This document shows, in pieces, positions 1 to 8,772 of a stretch of 64,000 bases of DNA. The notes under the pieces were generated by a model. The model made no database searches. It worked only from the letters and a program-made list of their open reading frames with translations, and was not told the origin of the DNA. Origin of the DNA: Hymenobacter persicinus (lineage in GTDB: Bacteria > Bacteroidota > Bacteroidia > Cytophagales > Hymenobacteraceae); the NCBI RefSeq assembly GCF_004167665.1, contig NZ_SEWE01000025.1:1-64000 (forward strand), written 5' to 3'. Positions within the stretch are counted from its first letter, which is position 1, and each line of letters starts with the position of its first letter. The translations under genes were made by a program, and so were the position numbers.

Positions 1-2
1 TG

Positions 3-920
3 CAGCGGGCCGTCGACTGCGTGGGCAACGCGGCTGGGCCCGTTACGTCGACTACTTTTGCCCTGCCCACGGCGGCCGTAGCCAATGACGTAGTTATCAA
101 CGAAATCCTATTCAATCCGCGCACCGGCGGCGTCGATTTTGTGGAGCTGCTCAACCGGTCGGGCAAGTATCTGAACGTGCAGGGCTGGCAGCTGGGCAAT
201 GAAAAGGCCGATGGCTCGGTGGACGGCAACACCATCAGCCTGGGGCCCGTGGTGCTGGCACCGGGGCAACTGCTGGTGCTCACCACCCGCCCCGACATTG
301 TGCAGAGCAGCTACCCGACCAACGACCCCGCCGCTTTTCTGACCATGCCGAGCTTCCCCACCTTTCCCGACGACGCGGGCATCGTGGTGGTGTTTGACGC
401 GCTGGGCCGGCCCCTCGACCGGGTAGTGTACTCGGCCAAGCAGCACCTGGCCCTGTTGCGCGACGTGAACGGGGTATCGTTGGAGCGCATCCGCACCGAC
501 GGGCCCAGCACGGCGGCCAACTTCCATTCGGCGGCCAGCACCGTGGGCTACGCCACGCCCGGCCGGCCCAACTCCCAGTACCAGGAAGACCCGGGCGGGG
601 ACCGGCTGTTTCGCCTCGAGCCCGAAGTCTTCACCCCCGACGAAGACGGCCAGCAGGACTTCACTACCCTGAACTACACCCTCGACAAGCCCGGCTACGC
701 GGCTAGCATCACCGTGTACGACGCCCAGGGCCGCCGCACCCGCCAGCTGGTACGCAACGAGACGATGGCCACCCAGGGTTTTTTCCAGTGGGACGGCCTC
801 AACGACCAGGGGCAGAAAGCACCGGTGGGCTACTACGTGCTGCATATTCAGCTATTTGAGCCCAACGGCGGCGGCCGGCAGGAATACAAAAAAACGGTGG
901 TGCTGGGAGCCCGCTTTTAG
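3..920 (+). CDS. Lamin-tail domain surface protein, C-terminal part (5' end outside window)
   Basis: The frame is open to the left edge, so the GTG at 21 is internal and this is the C-terminal part of a larger protein. An early stretch (VVINEILFNPRTGGVDFVEL) is the typical opening of a lamin-tail beta-sandwich domain, covering roughly the first 165 residues seen. After a short linker, the last 100 residues (from LEPEVFTPDEDGQQDF) look like a FlgD-type Ig domain with the usual WDGLNDQGQ...PVGYYVL signature. In Bacteroidota such proteins are large exported surface proteins, and the FlgD-like end often sits where a type IX sorting domain would be. The role is unknown. It lies 53 bases upstream of the DUF1800 gene on the same strand and may share its transcript. 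Confidence 0.8.
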   Translation, partial: QRAVDCVGNAAGPVTSTTFALPTAAVANDVVINEILFNPRTGGVDFVELLNRSGKYLNVQGWQLGNEKADGSVDGNTISLGPVVLAPGQLLVLTTRPDIVQSSYPTNDPAAFLTMPSFPTFPDDAGIVVVFDALGRPLDRVVYSAKQHLALLRDVNGVSLERIRTDGPSTAANFHSAASTVGYATPGRPNSQYQEDPGGDRLFRLEPEVFTPDEDGQQDFTTLNYTLDKPGYAASITVYDAQGRRTRQLVRNETMATQGFFQWDGLNDQGQKAPVGYYVLHIQLFEPNGGGRQEYKKTVVLGARF

Positions 921-973
921 CTCGCGCCACGCTGCCGGGTTAAACCCTGGGTGCCGGCCGCCGTCCAACCCCC

Positions 974-2431
974 ATGACGACCCAACAGCAACTGCAGCAC
1001 CTGTACTGGCGGGCGGGCTTCGGGCCCCGGCCGGCCGACGTAGCCGCCGGCCCGAGCCCGCGCAAAGCCCTGCGGCAGCTTTTTCGGGACTCGGAGAAGG
1101 TGGATCCCCTGTACTCGGAACAGATGCACTTCGCCGAAACGGCCGCGGTGAGTCCGCCGACTCCAGCCCCGATGGCAACGGAGGCAACGGCGGGCGCGGG
1201 GGCCCGGGCGGGCCTGACGGCCGCGCAGCGCAAGCAGCAGAACCAGCAGATCCGGGCGGCTTTCTACAGCATGAACACCGGCTGGCTCGACCGGATGGCC
1301 ACGTCGCCGGCCCAGTTGCGCGAGAAGCTGACTTTCTTCTGGCACGGCCATTTCGCCTGCCGAGTACGCCGCCCCGACGCGGCCCTGCAGCTCAACAACA
1401 CCCTGCGCGCGGGCGCCCTGGGCAAGTTTGGCGACCTGCTGCTGGCCGTGAGCAAGCAGCCGGCCATGCTGCAGTTTCTCAACAACCAGCAAAACCGCAA
1501 GCAGCACCCCAACGAGAACTTCGCCCGCGAGGTCATGGAGCTCTTCACCATCGGACGCGGGCATTACTCGGAGCAGGACGTGAAGGAGGCCGCCCGGGCC
1601 TTCACCGGCTGGGGCTACAATGCCGGCGGCCAGTACGTGTTCCGGGAAAAGCAGCACGACGCGGGCGCCAAAACCTTCCTGGGCCGCACCGGCAACTTCG
1701 GCGGCGAGGATATCCTACGCATCATCCTGGAGCAGCCCCAGACGGCCGAGTTTCTGACCACGAAATTCTACCGCTTCTTCGTCAACGACACGCCTGACCC
1801 GGCCCACGTGCAGCCCCTGGCCCGGGCGTTTTTCCAGAGCGGCTACGACATTCGGGACCTGGTGGAGCGGCTGTTTTCGGCGCCCTGGTTTTACGAGGCC
1901 GCCAACGTGGGCACCCGCATCAAGTCCCCGATTGAGCTGCTAGCCGGGCTGCGGCGCACCCTGGGGCTAGAGCTGGAAAATCAGCAGCCCCTGATTGTGT
2001 TTCAGAAGGCGCTGGGGCAAACGCTGTTTGAGCCGCCAAACGTGGCCGGCTGGGCCGGGGGACGCAGCTGGATCGATTCCTCGTCGTTGGTGCTGCGGCT
2101 CCAACTGCCGCAGGTGCTGCTCAAAAATGCCGAGTTCAGCATTGCCCTTAAGGAAGACGAAAACGACATTGCCCCCTCCGTTTCCCGTGCCGACCGCACG
2201 TTTCGGCAGCAGGTGAAAACGCGGGTGCAGCTGACCCCCATCAGTCAGTTGCTGGCGGCGGCCCCGCCCGCCGCCCAGGCTGCTCAGCTCAGTGCCTTTC
2301 TGCTCCAGGCCCCCATTCGGCCCGAAAACCTGGCCCTGATTCAGCAGGCCGCCGCGGCCGGGCCCACCGATGGCCGCCTGCGCACCATGCTCACGAGCAT
2401 GCTGAGCCTGCCCGAGTATCAATTGATGTAA
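974..2431 (+). CDS. DUF1800 domain-containing protein
   Basis: 485 residues matching the DUF1800 family in length and motifs. The N-terminal segment (LYWRAGFGPRP) and the block REKLTFFWHGHFACR are characteristic, as are NENFAREVMELFTIGRGHYSEQDVKEAARAFTGW (central motif) and the C-terminal FEPPNVAGWAGGRSWI. No obvious N-terminal signal peptide is present, although the family is usually thought to act outside the cytoplasm. The biochemical function is not established. Across many bacteria DUF1800 genes sit next to DUF1501 genes, as here, which implies a shared role. The start at ATG 974 fits the family N-terminus. Confidence 0.9.
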   Translation: MTTQQQLQHLYWRAGFGPRPADVAAGPSPRKALRQLFRDSEKVDPLYSEQMHFAETAAVSPPTPAPMATEATAGAGARAGLTAAQRKQQNQQIRAAFYSMNTGWLDRMATSPAQLREKLTFFWHGHFACRVRRPDAALQLNNTLRAGALGKFGDLLLAVSKQPAMLQFLNNQQNRKQHPNENFAREVMELFTIGRGHYSEQDVKEAARAFTGWGYNAGGQYVFREKQHDAGAKTFLGRTGNFGGEDILRIILEQPQTAEFLTTKFYRFFVNDTPDPAHVQPLARAFFQSGYDIRDLVERLFSAPWFYEAANVGTRIKSPIELLAGLRRTLGLELENQQPLIVFQKALGQTLFEPPNVAGWAGGRSWIDSSSLVLRLQLPQVLLKNAEFSIALKEDENDIAPSVSRADRTFRQQVKTRVQLTPISQLLAAAPPAAQAAQLSAFLLQAPIRPENLALIQQAAAAGPTDGRLRTMLTSMLSLPEYQLM

Positions 2432-2531
2432 CTGCCGTAAAGCTTAGAGGGGGGAACTCAGAAGCATTCTGTAGGCCGAACTCCAAGCGTTGAAATCTAA
2501 GCTCTAGGCTCTCATATCTAAGCTCACCACT

Positions 2532-3743
2532 ATGCCTACTACCCGCCGCGACTTTCTGAAGACTTCCGTGCTGGCCAGCAGCCTGCTGTTTGTGCCCCGG
2601 TTTCTGCACGCCCTCGACCGGCAGGGGCTGGCCGCTTTGCGCGATGCCGGCGGCCGCCGCCTGGTGGTGGTCCAGCTCGGCGGCGGCAACGACGGGCTCA
2701 ATACCGTTATTCCCTACCAAAACGACCTCTACTACAAGGCCCGGCCCACGCTCGGCATCCGGCCCCAGAGCGGAATTCTAACCCTGAATGACGAGCTGGG
2801 TTTTCACCCGGCCATGACTCGCCTCAAGGGGATGTTCGACCAGGGCCAGTTAGCCGTGCTCAATAGCGTAGGCTACCCCAACCCCGACCGGTCGCACTTC
2901 CGCTCGATGGACATCTGGCAGAGTGCTTCGGCCGCCGACCAGTACGTGACGACCGGCTGGCTCGGCCGCTACCTCGATTCAAGCTGCGCCACCTGCCCGC
3001 AGCCCTACAACGGCCTAGAGGTGGACGACACGCTGAGCCTGGCCATGAAGGGCGCGGCCCGCAAGGGGCTGGCCCTGAAGAACCCCGCCAAGTTTCACCA
3101 GGTCACCCAAAACCACTTTCTGGCCCAGGTAAGCAAGGAAACCGGCCCGGCCGGTGGCTCCGAAATGGACTACCTGTACAAGACCCTAGCCGAAACGGCT
3201 TCCTCCGCCGACTACCTCTATCAGACGTCCAAGGTCTACAAATCGGCCATCACGTACCCGAATACCGAGTTTGGTAAAAACCTGAAAACCACGGCTGAAC
3301 TCATCAACTCCGGCGTCGACTCCCGGGTGTTTTACGTCTCGCTCACCGGCTTCGACACCCACGTGCGCCAGCAGGAGCAGCAGGGCAAGCTGCTCGGCGA
3401 CCTGTCGGAAGGGCTGAGTTCCTTTGCCGAAGACCTGCAGAAAAGCGGGGAGTTTCAGAACACGCTGGTGCTGGTTTTTTCCGAGTTTGGGCGCCGCGTA
3501 AGCCAGAATGCCAGCAACGGCACCGACCATGGCACGGCCAACAACGTGCTGCTGCTCGGCGGCGGTCTGCGCCGGCCCGGCGTCGGGAATGCCGCCCCCG
3601 ACCTGCTCAACCTCGACCAGGGCGACCTGCGCCACCAGCTCGACTTTCGCAGTATCTACGCCACCGTGCTCCGCGACTGGCTGGGCGCCGACGACCAGGC
3701 CATCCTGGGCAGCCAGTTTGAGCGGCTCAGCGAGCTAGTGTAG
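2532..3743 (+). CDS. DUF1501 domain-containing protein with Tat-like signal
   Basis: 403 residues. The N-terminus TTRRDFLKTSVLASSLLFVPRFLHA has a twin-arginine motif and hydrophobic core, so export by Tat is likely. The body carries DUF1501 hallmarks: LVVVQLGGGNDGLNTVIPY near residue 45, HFRSMDIWQ near 120, FDTHVRQQ near 275 and FSEFGRRVSQNASNGTDHGTAN near 315. The family is distantly related to alkaline phosphatase/sulfatase-type folds, and those conserved Asp/His residues could bind metal, but no substrate is known. It is the usual partner of DUF1800, which ends 100 bases upstream. It is followed by a large inverted repeat that could end the transcript. Confidence 0.9.
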   Translation: MPTTRRDFLKTSVLASSLLFVPRFLHALDRQGLAALRDAGGRRLVVVQLGGGNDGLNTVIPYQNDLYYKARPTLGIRPQSGILTLNDELGFHPAMTRLKGMFDQGQLAVLNSVGYPNPDRSHFRSMDIWQSASAADQYVTTGWLGRYLDSSCATCPQPYNGLEVDDTLSLAMKGAARKGLALKNPAKFHQVTQNHFLAQVSKETGPAGGSEMDYLYKTLAETASSADYLYQTSKVYKSAITYPNTEFGKNLKTTAELINSGVDSRVFYVSLTGFDTHVRQQEQQGKLLGDLSEGLSSFAEDLQKSGEFQNTLVLVFSEFGRRVSQNASNGTDHGTANNVLLLGGGLRRPGVGNAAPDLLNLDQGDLRHQLDFRSIYATVLRDWLGADDQAILGSQFERLSELV

Positions 3744-3746
3744 CCG

Positions 3747-3836
3747 TTAGTTGTCCGTTGTTGGTTGTCCGTTGTTAGAGCTTGGAGTTATGGAGCAGTT
3801 GCCCCCATACCCTGACAACGAACAACGGACAACTAA
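3747..3836. repeat. Long inverted repeat with tandem 14-mers, possible terminator
   Basis: Arms at 3747-3769 and 3814-3836 are 23 bases long and complementary at 22 positions, separated by 44 bases. The left arm runs through two tandem near-copies of TTGTCCGTTGTTRG (3751-3764 and 3765-3778). It lies between convergent genes, the DUF1501 gene (+) and the barrel protein gene (-). It has no long T-run, so a role as terminator is uncertain; an interspersed repeat element is an alternative. Confidence 0.7.
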
Positions 3837-3842
3837 ACGACC

Positions 3843-4712
3843 CTACCGCCGCACCACGAGGCCGACGAAATACTCCCGCTCCGCTTCGCGGGTCAGAGCG
3901 AAGTGGCGGCCGAAGTCGAGCTGGACGTTTTTACCCACGAAGAATACCGGACCCAGGTTGACGGCTTCCTCCCAGCGGGCCTCGCGGAAATCGTGGACGG
4001 CCACGGCCTCCGCGAAGCCAGTCAGCCAGGGGGTGAAGGAGTGGTCCACGTTGAGCGAAGGCGCCATTTCAAGGTAGTGCTGCCCTGCCTTGCGGTCGTA
4101 GTTGAGCCGCGTGGCCAGCTGCCCGCTCAGATTCCAGCTCTCGGTCAGGGCGCAGGTAGCGGGCACCAGCAGACCATATTCGAAGCCACCTTCCCCGATT
4201 CGGTTGCCGGTGGGCAGCAGCGCGTAGCCCAGCAGGGCCACGGCCAGCGGGCCCCGGGTCGAGTCGTTGCCAATCAGGTTGCGCTTTACCCGCAGCGTGA
4301 GGTCGCCGAAGCCGGCCCGGCGTTCGGGGGGCCCGCCTTCGGCCGGCCATTCCTTTTCTATCACGTACGGGTCCACGAAGAGCTGCACGTCGGTGCGGTC
4401 AGTCAGGCCCAGCTTGAGGGCCAGCGCGTCGAGGCGGTAGGCGCGGGAGCGGGAGCTGGCCTTGGGGCGGCTGCCCACGTACCGCGCCAGGTCCGATTCA
4501 ACCATAAAATGCCCGGCATCGAGCGTGAATGGGCTTTCCGTCACGCCGGGTCGGTCGGGGCTGAGCGGGCGCAGCTGGCTGCGGGGCACGGGGTTGGTAA
4601 GCGTGTAGCGGGGTCGGGGCGTGGGCGCGGGACCGGAAATGGGCTGTTGAGCGGCCAGCGGCAGGGGCAGCAGCAAGCTCAGCAGCCAGCAACGGGCGGA
4701 AAATGACAGCAT
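3843..4712 (-). CDS. Outer-membrane beta-barrel transporter (phenol-degradation MetA-like)
   Basis: 289 residues with a signal peptide (LLSLLLPLPLAAQQ). After a proline-rich linker, the motif LSPDRPGVTESPFTLDAGHFMVESD resembles the start of the putative MetA-like outer-membrane channel family. The rest alternates polar and hydrophobic residues as barrel strands do and ends in VRR. It follows the TonB receptor gene on the same strand after 54 bases, so the two are probably cotranscribed from the operator-controlled promoter near 7290. A role as an accessory porin for metal or chelate uptake is inferred only from that context. Confidence 0.7.
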   Translation of the reverse strand: MLSFSARCWLLSLLLPLPLAAQQPISGPAPTPRPRYTLTNPVPRSQLRPLSPDRPGVTESPFTLDAGHFMVESDLARYVGSRPKASSRSRAYRLDALALKLGLTDRTDVQLFVDPYVIEKEWPAEGGPPERRAGFGDLTLRVKRNLIGNDSTRGPLAVALLGYALLPTGNRIGEGGFEYGLLVPATCALTESWNLSGQLATRLNYDRKAGQHYLEMAPSLNVDHSFTPWLTGFAEAVAVHDFREARWEEAVNLGPVFFVGKNVQLDFGRHFALTREAEREYFVGLVVRR

Positions 4713-4766
4713 AAACGTAGGGCAAGGAAAGGATGCAGCCGCATACGCAAAACCACCGCGCGCGGC

Positions 4767-7259
4767 CTAAAATGGTACCGTCAGTTTCACGCTCAAATTG
4801 CGGCCGAGGTTGTAGATGCCGCGGCGGCCGTCGGGGGAGGCAGCGTAGTACTCGAAGTACTTCAGCCGGTTCAGGTGCGACTGGTAGCTGGTGTTGAACA
4901 CGTTGTCGAGCTGCACAAACACCTGGCAAAACTCCCGCTGCTGTGGCCCCGCCGTGATACTGGTGCCCGCGCCCAGCCCCAGCAGGGCGTAGCCGGCCGT
5001 CCGGGTTTCGGTGTTATCGACGGCGTAAAAGTGGTTTTGGGCGGCGCTGTAGTCGAGCACCACGCGGCCATAGAGGCGCGTCAGGGTGCCCAGTACGGGC
5101 TGCGGGCTGGTGAAGCGCACTTCCGAGCGGGTGCGCAGGGGCGGAATAAACGGCAGGTAGAGGGCTGCCGGGCCGTGGGCTTCGAGCAGAGCGGGCTCCT
5201 TGTTGAGGCCCGTCACGTAGGCTAGGCTGTTGTTGAACTCTAGCCCCAGCACGGCCTGCGGGTGCACGTTCACGGTCAGCTCGGCCCCGTAGAGCTGGGC
5301 GCGGCCCTGCTGGTACTGGTAGGTGACGTTGCCGGGCACAATTACCACGGGCTGGCCGTCGGCATCGGTGAGGCGGGCCTGGTAGATGTAGTTGGTGAGA
5401 TGATTGTTGAAGCCGCTCACGCTAACTTCCGCATCGGGCAGGTAGGCACTCAGGCCCAGGTCTTCCTGCAAGCTGAACTCGGGCCCGAAGCGGCGGTTGC
5501 CCAAATACACGATGTGGGCGCCGGGGTCGAGGCCGTTGGAGCCGACTTCAGTGATGTTGGGGGCGCGGTAGCCCCGGGCCACGTTGGCGCGCAGCAGTAG
5601 CCGGTCCGAGAGGTTGTAGGCCGCCCCCACGCTTGCCGACAAGCCCCGGTAATGGGTGCGGAACGCCGCAAACTGGGGGGGGAGCCCGGCGGCCGTGGCG
5701 GCGCGGCCCCGGCGGGCAAAGCCGGTGGTGGGGTTGGTTTCCACGTAGAAGTCGGGCCACTGCAGGGTGCGGACGTCGAAGCGCAGACCGCCGGAAAGGT
5801 CGAGCTTACCGAAGGTGCGCTTCAAAAAAGCGTAGCCTCCGATGTCGAATAGCGTGTAGTCGGGGATGGGGAAGTCGGTGGCGTCGCGGTTGGTGTTAGT
5901 CTGGCGCATACCGTTGATTCCCAGCGTAGTCTCGAGGCCCAGCCAGGTCGGGGCGGCGTAGCGCAGGTCGTAGTTGAGGGTGGCAAGGTCCACAAACAGC
6001 CCGGCCTGCTGCGGGGCCGTGGGGTGGTTATACTCGCGGCGGCGGTTTTGCTGGGCCCCCAGCAGGGCGTTGAGCTCCCCGCGGCCCAGACGCAGGTGGG
6101 TACGACTCAGCAGCCGGTAGTGCTGAATGTGCTGGTGCAGGTCGTTGAGGCGGTAGGTGGCCAGCGCTCCGGCGGGCACGATGGGGCGGCGCGGCACGTC
6201 GTCCTGGCTGCCCTCGAAAATCTGGCGGGTAAACCGGCGGGAAAGGGAGTCGCGGCTGCCGTCCGGTATTTCTTGGCCGTTGTCGTAGAGCGTGGCGTAG
6301 AGCTGGGTGGAGCCCCAGGGTTTTTCCAACCCGGCCATCGTGGTCAGGTTCAGCTCCCGGAAAGCCGTGCCGTACACCCGGCCATCGGCGGCGTTGCGGT
6401 AAGCCTGGGCCAGCCGGTAAGAGCCCCGGGCCGCGTACTGCCAGCCGTGCTGCTGGTAGTGCAGGCCCACCGACGAGCCTCCGAGGTTGTTGTTGGTCTG
6501 GTATTCGGTCAGGACTTCGCCGTGAAGCTGGCCGGCGGGCCCACTGGGCAGGCGCGGCAGCATATTGATAACCCCAGCCACGGCATCGGAGCCGTAAATC
6601 AGGCTGGCCGGGCCTTTCACTACTTCAATCCGGTCAATGTCGTACTGGTCGATTTCGATGCCGTGCTCGTCGCCCCACTGCTGGCCTTCCTGGCGCAGGC
6701 CGTTGTAAAGCGTCAGCACCCGGTTGTAGCCCAGGCCCCGGATAAAGGGCTTGGAGATATTGGGCCCGGTCGTGACGGCACTCAGCCCCGGCACGCCCTG
6801 CACGGCCGCGTCAATGACGTTGCCGCTGCTGTTGAGGCTGAGGTCGCGGCGGCTCAGCACGGCTATGGGCACGGGGCTGCGCCGGATTTCAGTGGCCCGC
6901 GACACACCCGTGACGACCACTTCCCGCAGGCTGGCGGCTGTGGGTTGCAGCGTGGCGTTGAGCAGCGTGGGCTGGCCGGTACGGGTCACGGCCGACAGCT
7001 TGCGGGTGCCGTAGCCCACGAAGGAAAAGACTACCTCGTAGGAGCCCGGCTCGGCCCGCAGCTCGTAACGGCCGGCCGCGTCGGTGGTGGTGCCAAGGCT
7101 GGTGCCGGCCAGGGCCACGCTTACCAGCTCCAGCGGCTGCCCCCCAGTGGCCGTCACCCGGCCCCGCAACATAGCCGTTTGGGCCGCGGTCGGCTGCGCC
7201 AGTAACAGCCCCGCCAGCAGTATCAGCCCCGCCCGAAGTAAGAGTCGAAGTAGTTGCAT
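4767..7259 (-). CDS. TonB-dependent receptor, probably for metal or metal-chelate uptake
   Basis: 830 residues. A signal peptide is followed by a carboxypeptidase-like regulatory domain (about 28-110, LRGRVTATGGQPLELVSVAL) and a plug domain (about 125-235, with SPVPIAVLSRRDL and VVKGPASLIYGSDAVAGVIN). A 22-strand-type barrel follows, ending LSVKLTVPF. These are outer-membrane active transporters driven by TonB/ExbBD. The ligand cannot be read from the sequence. A perfect 18-bp palindrome 22 bases upstream of the ATG, matched by one in front of the Nramp gene, suggests control by a metal-responsive repressor and hence a metal-related substrate. The ATG at 7259 gives a proper signal peptide. 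Confidence 0.9.
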   Translation of the reverse strand: MQLLRLLLRAGLILLAGLLLAQPTAAQTAMLRGRVTATGGQPLELVSVALAGTSLGTTTDAAGRYELRAEPGSYEVVFSFVGYGTRKLSAVTRTGQPTLLNATLQPTAASLREVVVTGVSRATEIRRSPVPIAVLSRRDLSLNSSGNVIDAAVQGVPGLSAVTTGPNISKPFIRGLGYNRVLTLYNGLRQEGQQWGDEHGIEIDQYDIDRIEVVKGPASLIYGSDAVAGVINMLPRLPSGPAGQLHGEVLTEYQTNNNLGGSSVGLHYQQHGWQYAARGSYRLAQAYRNAADGRVYGTAFRELNLTTMAGLEKPWGSTQLYATLYDNGQEIPDGSRDSLSRRFTRQIFEGSQDDVPRRPIVPAGALATYRLNDLHQHIQHYRLLSRTHLRLGRGELNALLGAQQNRRREYNHPTAPQQAGLFVDLATLNYDLRYAAPTWLGLETTLGINGMRQTNTNRDATDFPIPDYTLFDIGGYAFLKRTFGKLDLSGGLRFDVRTLQWPDFYVETNPTTGFARRGRAATAAGLPPQFAAFRTHYRGLSASVGAAYNLSDRLLLRANVARGYRAPNITEVGSNGLDPGAHIVYLGNRRFGPEFSLQEDLGLSAYLPDAEVSVSGFNNHLTNYIYQARLTDADGQPVVIVPGNVTYQYQQGRAQLYGAELTVNVHPQAVLGLEFNNSLAYVTGLNKEPALLEAHGPAALYLPFIPPLRTRSEVRFTSPQPVLGTLTRLYGRVVLDYSAAQNHFYAVDNTETRTAGYALLGLGAGTSITAGPQQREFCQVFVQLDNVFNTSYQSHLNRLKYFEYYAASPDGRRGIYNLGRNLSVKLTVPF

Positions 7260-7281
7260 TTTAAGCCGAGTTTAAAATTAT

Positions 7282-7299
7282 TTTTAGATTAATCTAAAA
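7282..7299. promoter_or_regulatory. Palindromic operator upstream of the TonB receptor gene (MntR/DtxR-like)
   Basis: TTTTAGATTAATCTAAAA is a perfect 18-bp palindrome centred between 7290 and 7291. Toward the gene, the minus strand reads TAATTTTA at 7280-7273, one mismatch from the Bacteroidota -7 element. The palindrome would therefore sit in the promoter spacer, a typical repressor position. The same TTTAGA(N4)TCTAAA pattern occurs in front of mntH at 8757-8772. The shape resembles binding sites of DtxR/MntR-family metalloregulators; the regulator itself is not in this window. Confidence 0.75.
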
Positions 7300-7315
7300 G
7301 TGTTTTCGCAAAAAA

Positions 7316-7342
7316 GCGCAACGACTTGGTCAATCGTTGCGC
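7316..7342 (-). terminator. Rho-independent terminator of the Nramp gene
   Basis: Stem GCGCAACGA (7316-7324) pairs with TCGTTGCGC (7334-7342) around a 9-base loop. On the minus strand the stem is followed by a run of T (complement of the A-run 7310-7315). It lies 9 bases after the mntH stop codon and separates that gene from the TonB receptor promoter. Confidence 0.8.
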
Positions 7343-7351
7343 GCGAAAAAA

Positions 7352-8719
7352 TCAGCCGAAGAACGTGCGGAACATCAAGTAGGCGTTCAGCAGAATGATG
7401 ATGCCCGAAACAAACCAGGCCAGCCCTTGCACCACCGGCCGGTTGCGGAAAACGCCCATTTTGGCTTTGTCGCCAGTAAACAAGACCAACGGCACCACGG
7501 CAAAGCTCAGTTGCAAGGACAGGATGACCTGGCTCAAAACCAGCAGCTCGCTCGTGCCTTTCTCCCCGTAAAGGATAGCCACAATCAGGGCCGGCACCAC
7601 GGCAATGGCCCGGGTAATGAGGCGGCGCAGCCAGGGCTTGAGCTTCAGGTTCAGGAAGCCTTCCATCACAATCTGCCCGGCCAGGGTGCCGGTCAGCGTC
7701 GAGTTTTGGCCCGAGGCCAGCAACGCCACGGCAAACAGGGCGCTGGCCGCTCCCGCGCCAAGCACCGGAGCCAGCAGCTTGTGCGCATCACTGATGTCGG
7801 CCACGTGAAACAGGCCGTTGCGGTGAAAGGCGGCGGCGGCCGTCACGAGGATGGCGGCATTGACGAAAAAGGCCAGAAACAGCGCCACTGTGGAGTCGAT
7901 GGTGGCAAACTTGATGGCCATGCGCTTGCCGCTCTCGGTTTGCTCAATGGCCCGAGTCTGCACGATGCTCGAGTGCAGATACAGGTTGTGGGGCATCACG
8001 GTGGCGCCCAGAATCCCGATGGCAATATAGAGCATGCCCGGGTCCGTGACCACCTTGGGCTGGGGCACAAGGCCCTGCAGAATACCGAAATAGTCGGGAT
8101 GGGAGACGATTATTTCGTACAGGAAGCAGCCGAAAATCACGACCGTAAGCCCGGCTACGATGCTTTCAATAACCCGAAAGCCCCGGCTCTGAAACAACAG
8201 CACCACGAACACGTCGAGGATGGTCAGGGCCACGCCCCAGGCCAGGGGCAGGCCGAAAAGCAGATTCAGGGCAATGGCCGAGCCGATTACTTCGGCCAGG
8301 TCGCAGGCGGCAATGGCAATTTCGCACAGCACCCAGAGCATCATTGACACGGGCCGGGAAAAATGGTCCCGGCAGGCCTGGGCCAGGTCGCGGCCCGTAA
8401 CGATGCCAAGCTTGGCGGCCAGGTGCTGAAGCAGCATGGCGAAGAGGTTGGAAATCAGCACTACCGACAGCAGGGTGTAGCCGTAGCGGGCTCCGCCGGC
8501 AATGTCGGTGGCCCAGTTGCCGGGGTCCATGTAGCCCACGGCCACCATCAGGCCCGGGCCCCAGAATGCCAGCAGCTTGCGCCAGAACGAAGCGCTGGCA
8601 GCCGGCACCTTGATGGTTGCGTATACCTCGCTCAATGACGGAGCGTGCCGGGCCTGCCGCCAGCCGGGTTCAGCGGCGGGCGGAGTGGGGGCGGGGGCTG
8701 GTTCAACTACCGGCGGCAT
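7352..8719 (-). CDS. mntH: Nramp-family divalent metal (Mn/Fe) transporter
   Basis: 455 residues from the ATG at 8719; an upstream TTG at 8755 would give an unlikely extension overlapping the promoter. The Nramp metal-site motifs are present: DPGNW in TM1 (in VGYMDPGNWATDIAGG) and MPHNLYLHSSIVQTR in TM6. About eleven membrane segments follow the family pattern. The protein imports Mn2+ or Fe2+ with protons across the inner membrane. The N-terminal 40 residues are proline/alanine rich and probably cytosolic. A palindromic operator lies 38 bases upstream and overlaps the likely -7 box, so repression by metal is expected. The gene is divergent from a CDF exporter. Confidence 0.95.
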   Translation of the reverse strand: MPPVVEPAPAPTPPAAEPGWRQARHAPSLSEVYATIKVPAASASFWRKLLAFWGPGLMVAVGYMDPGNWATDIAGGARYGYTLLSVVLISNLFAMLLQHLAAKLGIVTGRDLAQACRDHFSRPVSMMLWVLCEIAIAACDLAEVIGSAIALNLLFGLPLAWGVALTILDVFVVLLFQSRGFRVIESIVAGLTVVIFGCFLYEIIVSHPDYFGILQGLVPQPKVVTDPGMLYIAIGILGATVMPHNLYLHSSIVQTRAIEQTESGKRMAIKFATIDSTVALFLAFFVNAAILVTAAAAFHRNGLFHVADISDAHKLLAPVLGAGAASALFAVALLASGQNSTLTGTLAGQIVMEGFLNLKLKPWLRRLITRAIAVVPALIVAILYGEKGTSELLVLSQVILSLQLSFAVVPLVLFTGDKAKMGVFRNRPVVQGLAWFVSGIIILLNAYLMFRTFFG

Positions 8720-8752
8720 GGCATCAGGAAGAAACGTATGCACAAAGGAAAA

Positions 8753-8772
8753 CAAATTTAGAGTAGTCTAAA
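8753..8772 (-). promoter_or_regulatory. mntH promoter -7 box overlapping a palindromic operator
   Basis: TTTAGAGTAGTCTAAA (8757-8772) has complementary 6-base arms around GTAG and matches the operator at 7282-7299. On the minus strand TAAATTTG (8760-8753) fits the Bacteroidota -7 element TAnnTTTG exactly and shares four bases with the operator. A bound repressor would block this promoter. The CDF gene starts on the other strand at 8886 and could also be affected, but no clear promoter for it was found. Confidence 0.75.

Noticed and set aside
8720-8755. TTG 8755 as the mntH start
   Set aside because: It would lie inside the predicted promoter -7 box; ATG 8719 gives a normal Nramp N-terminus.
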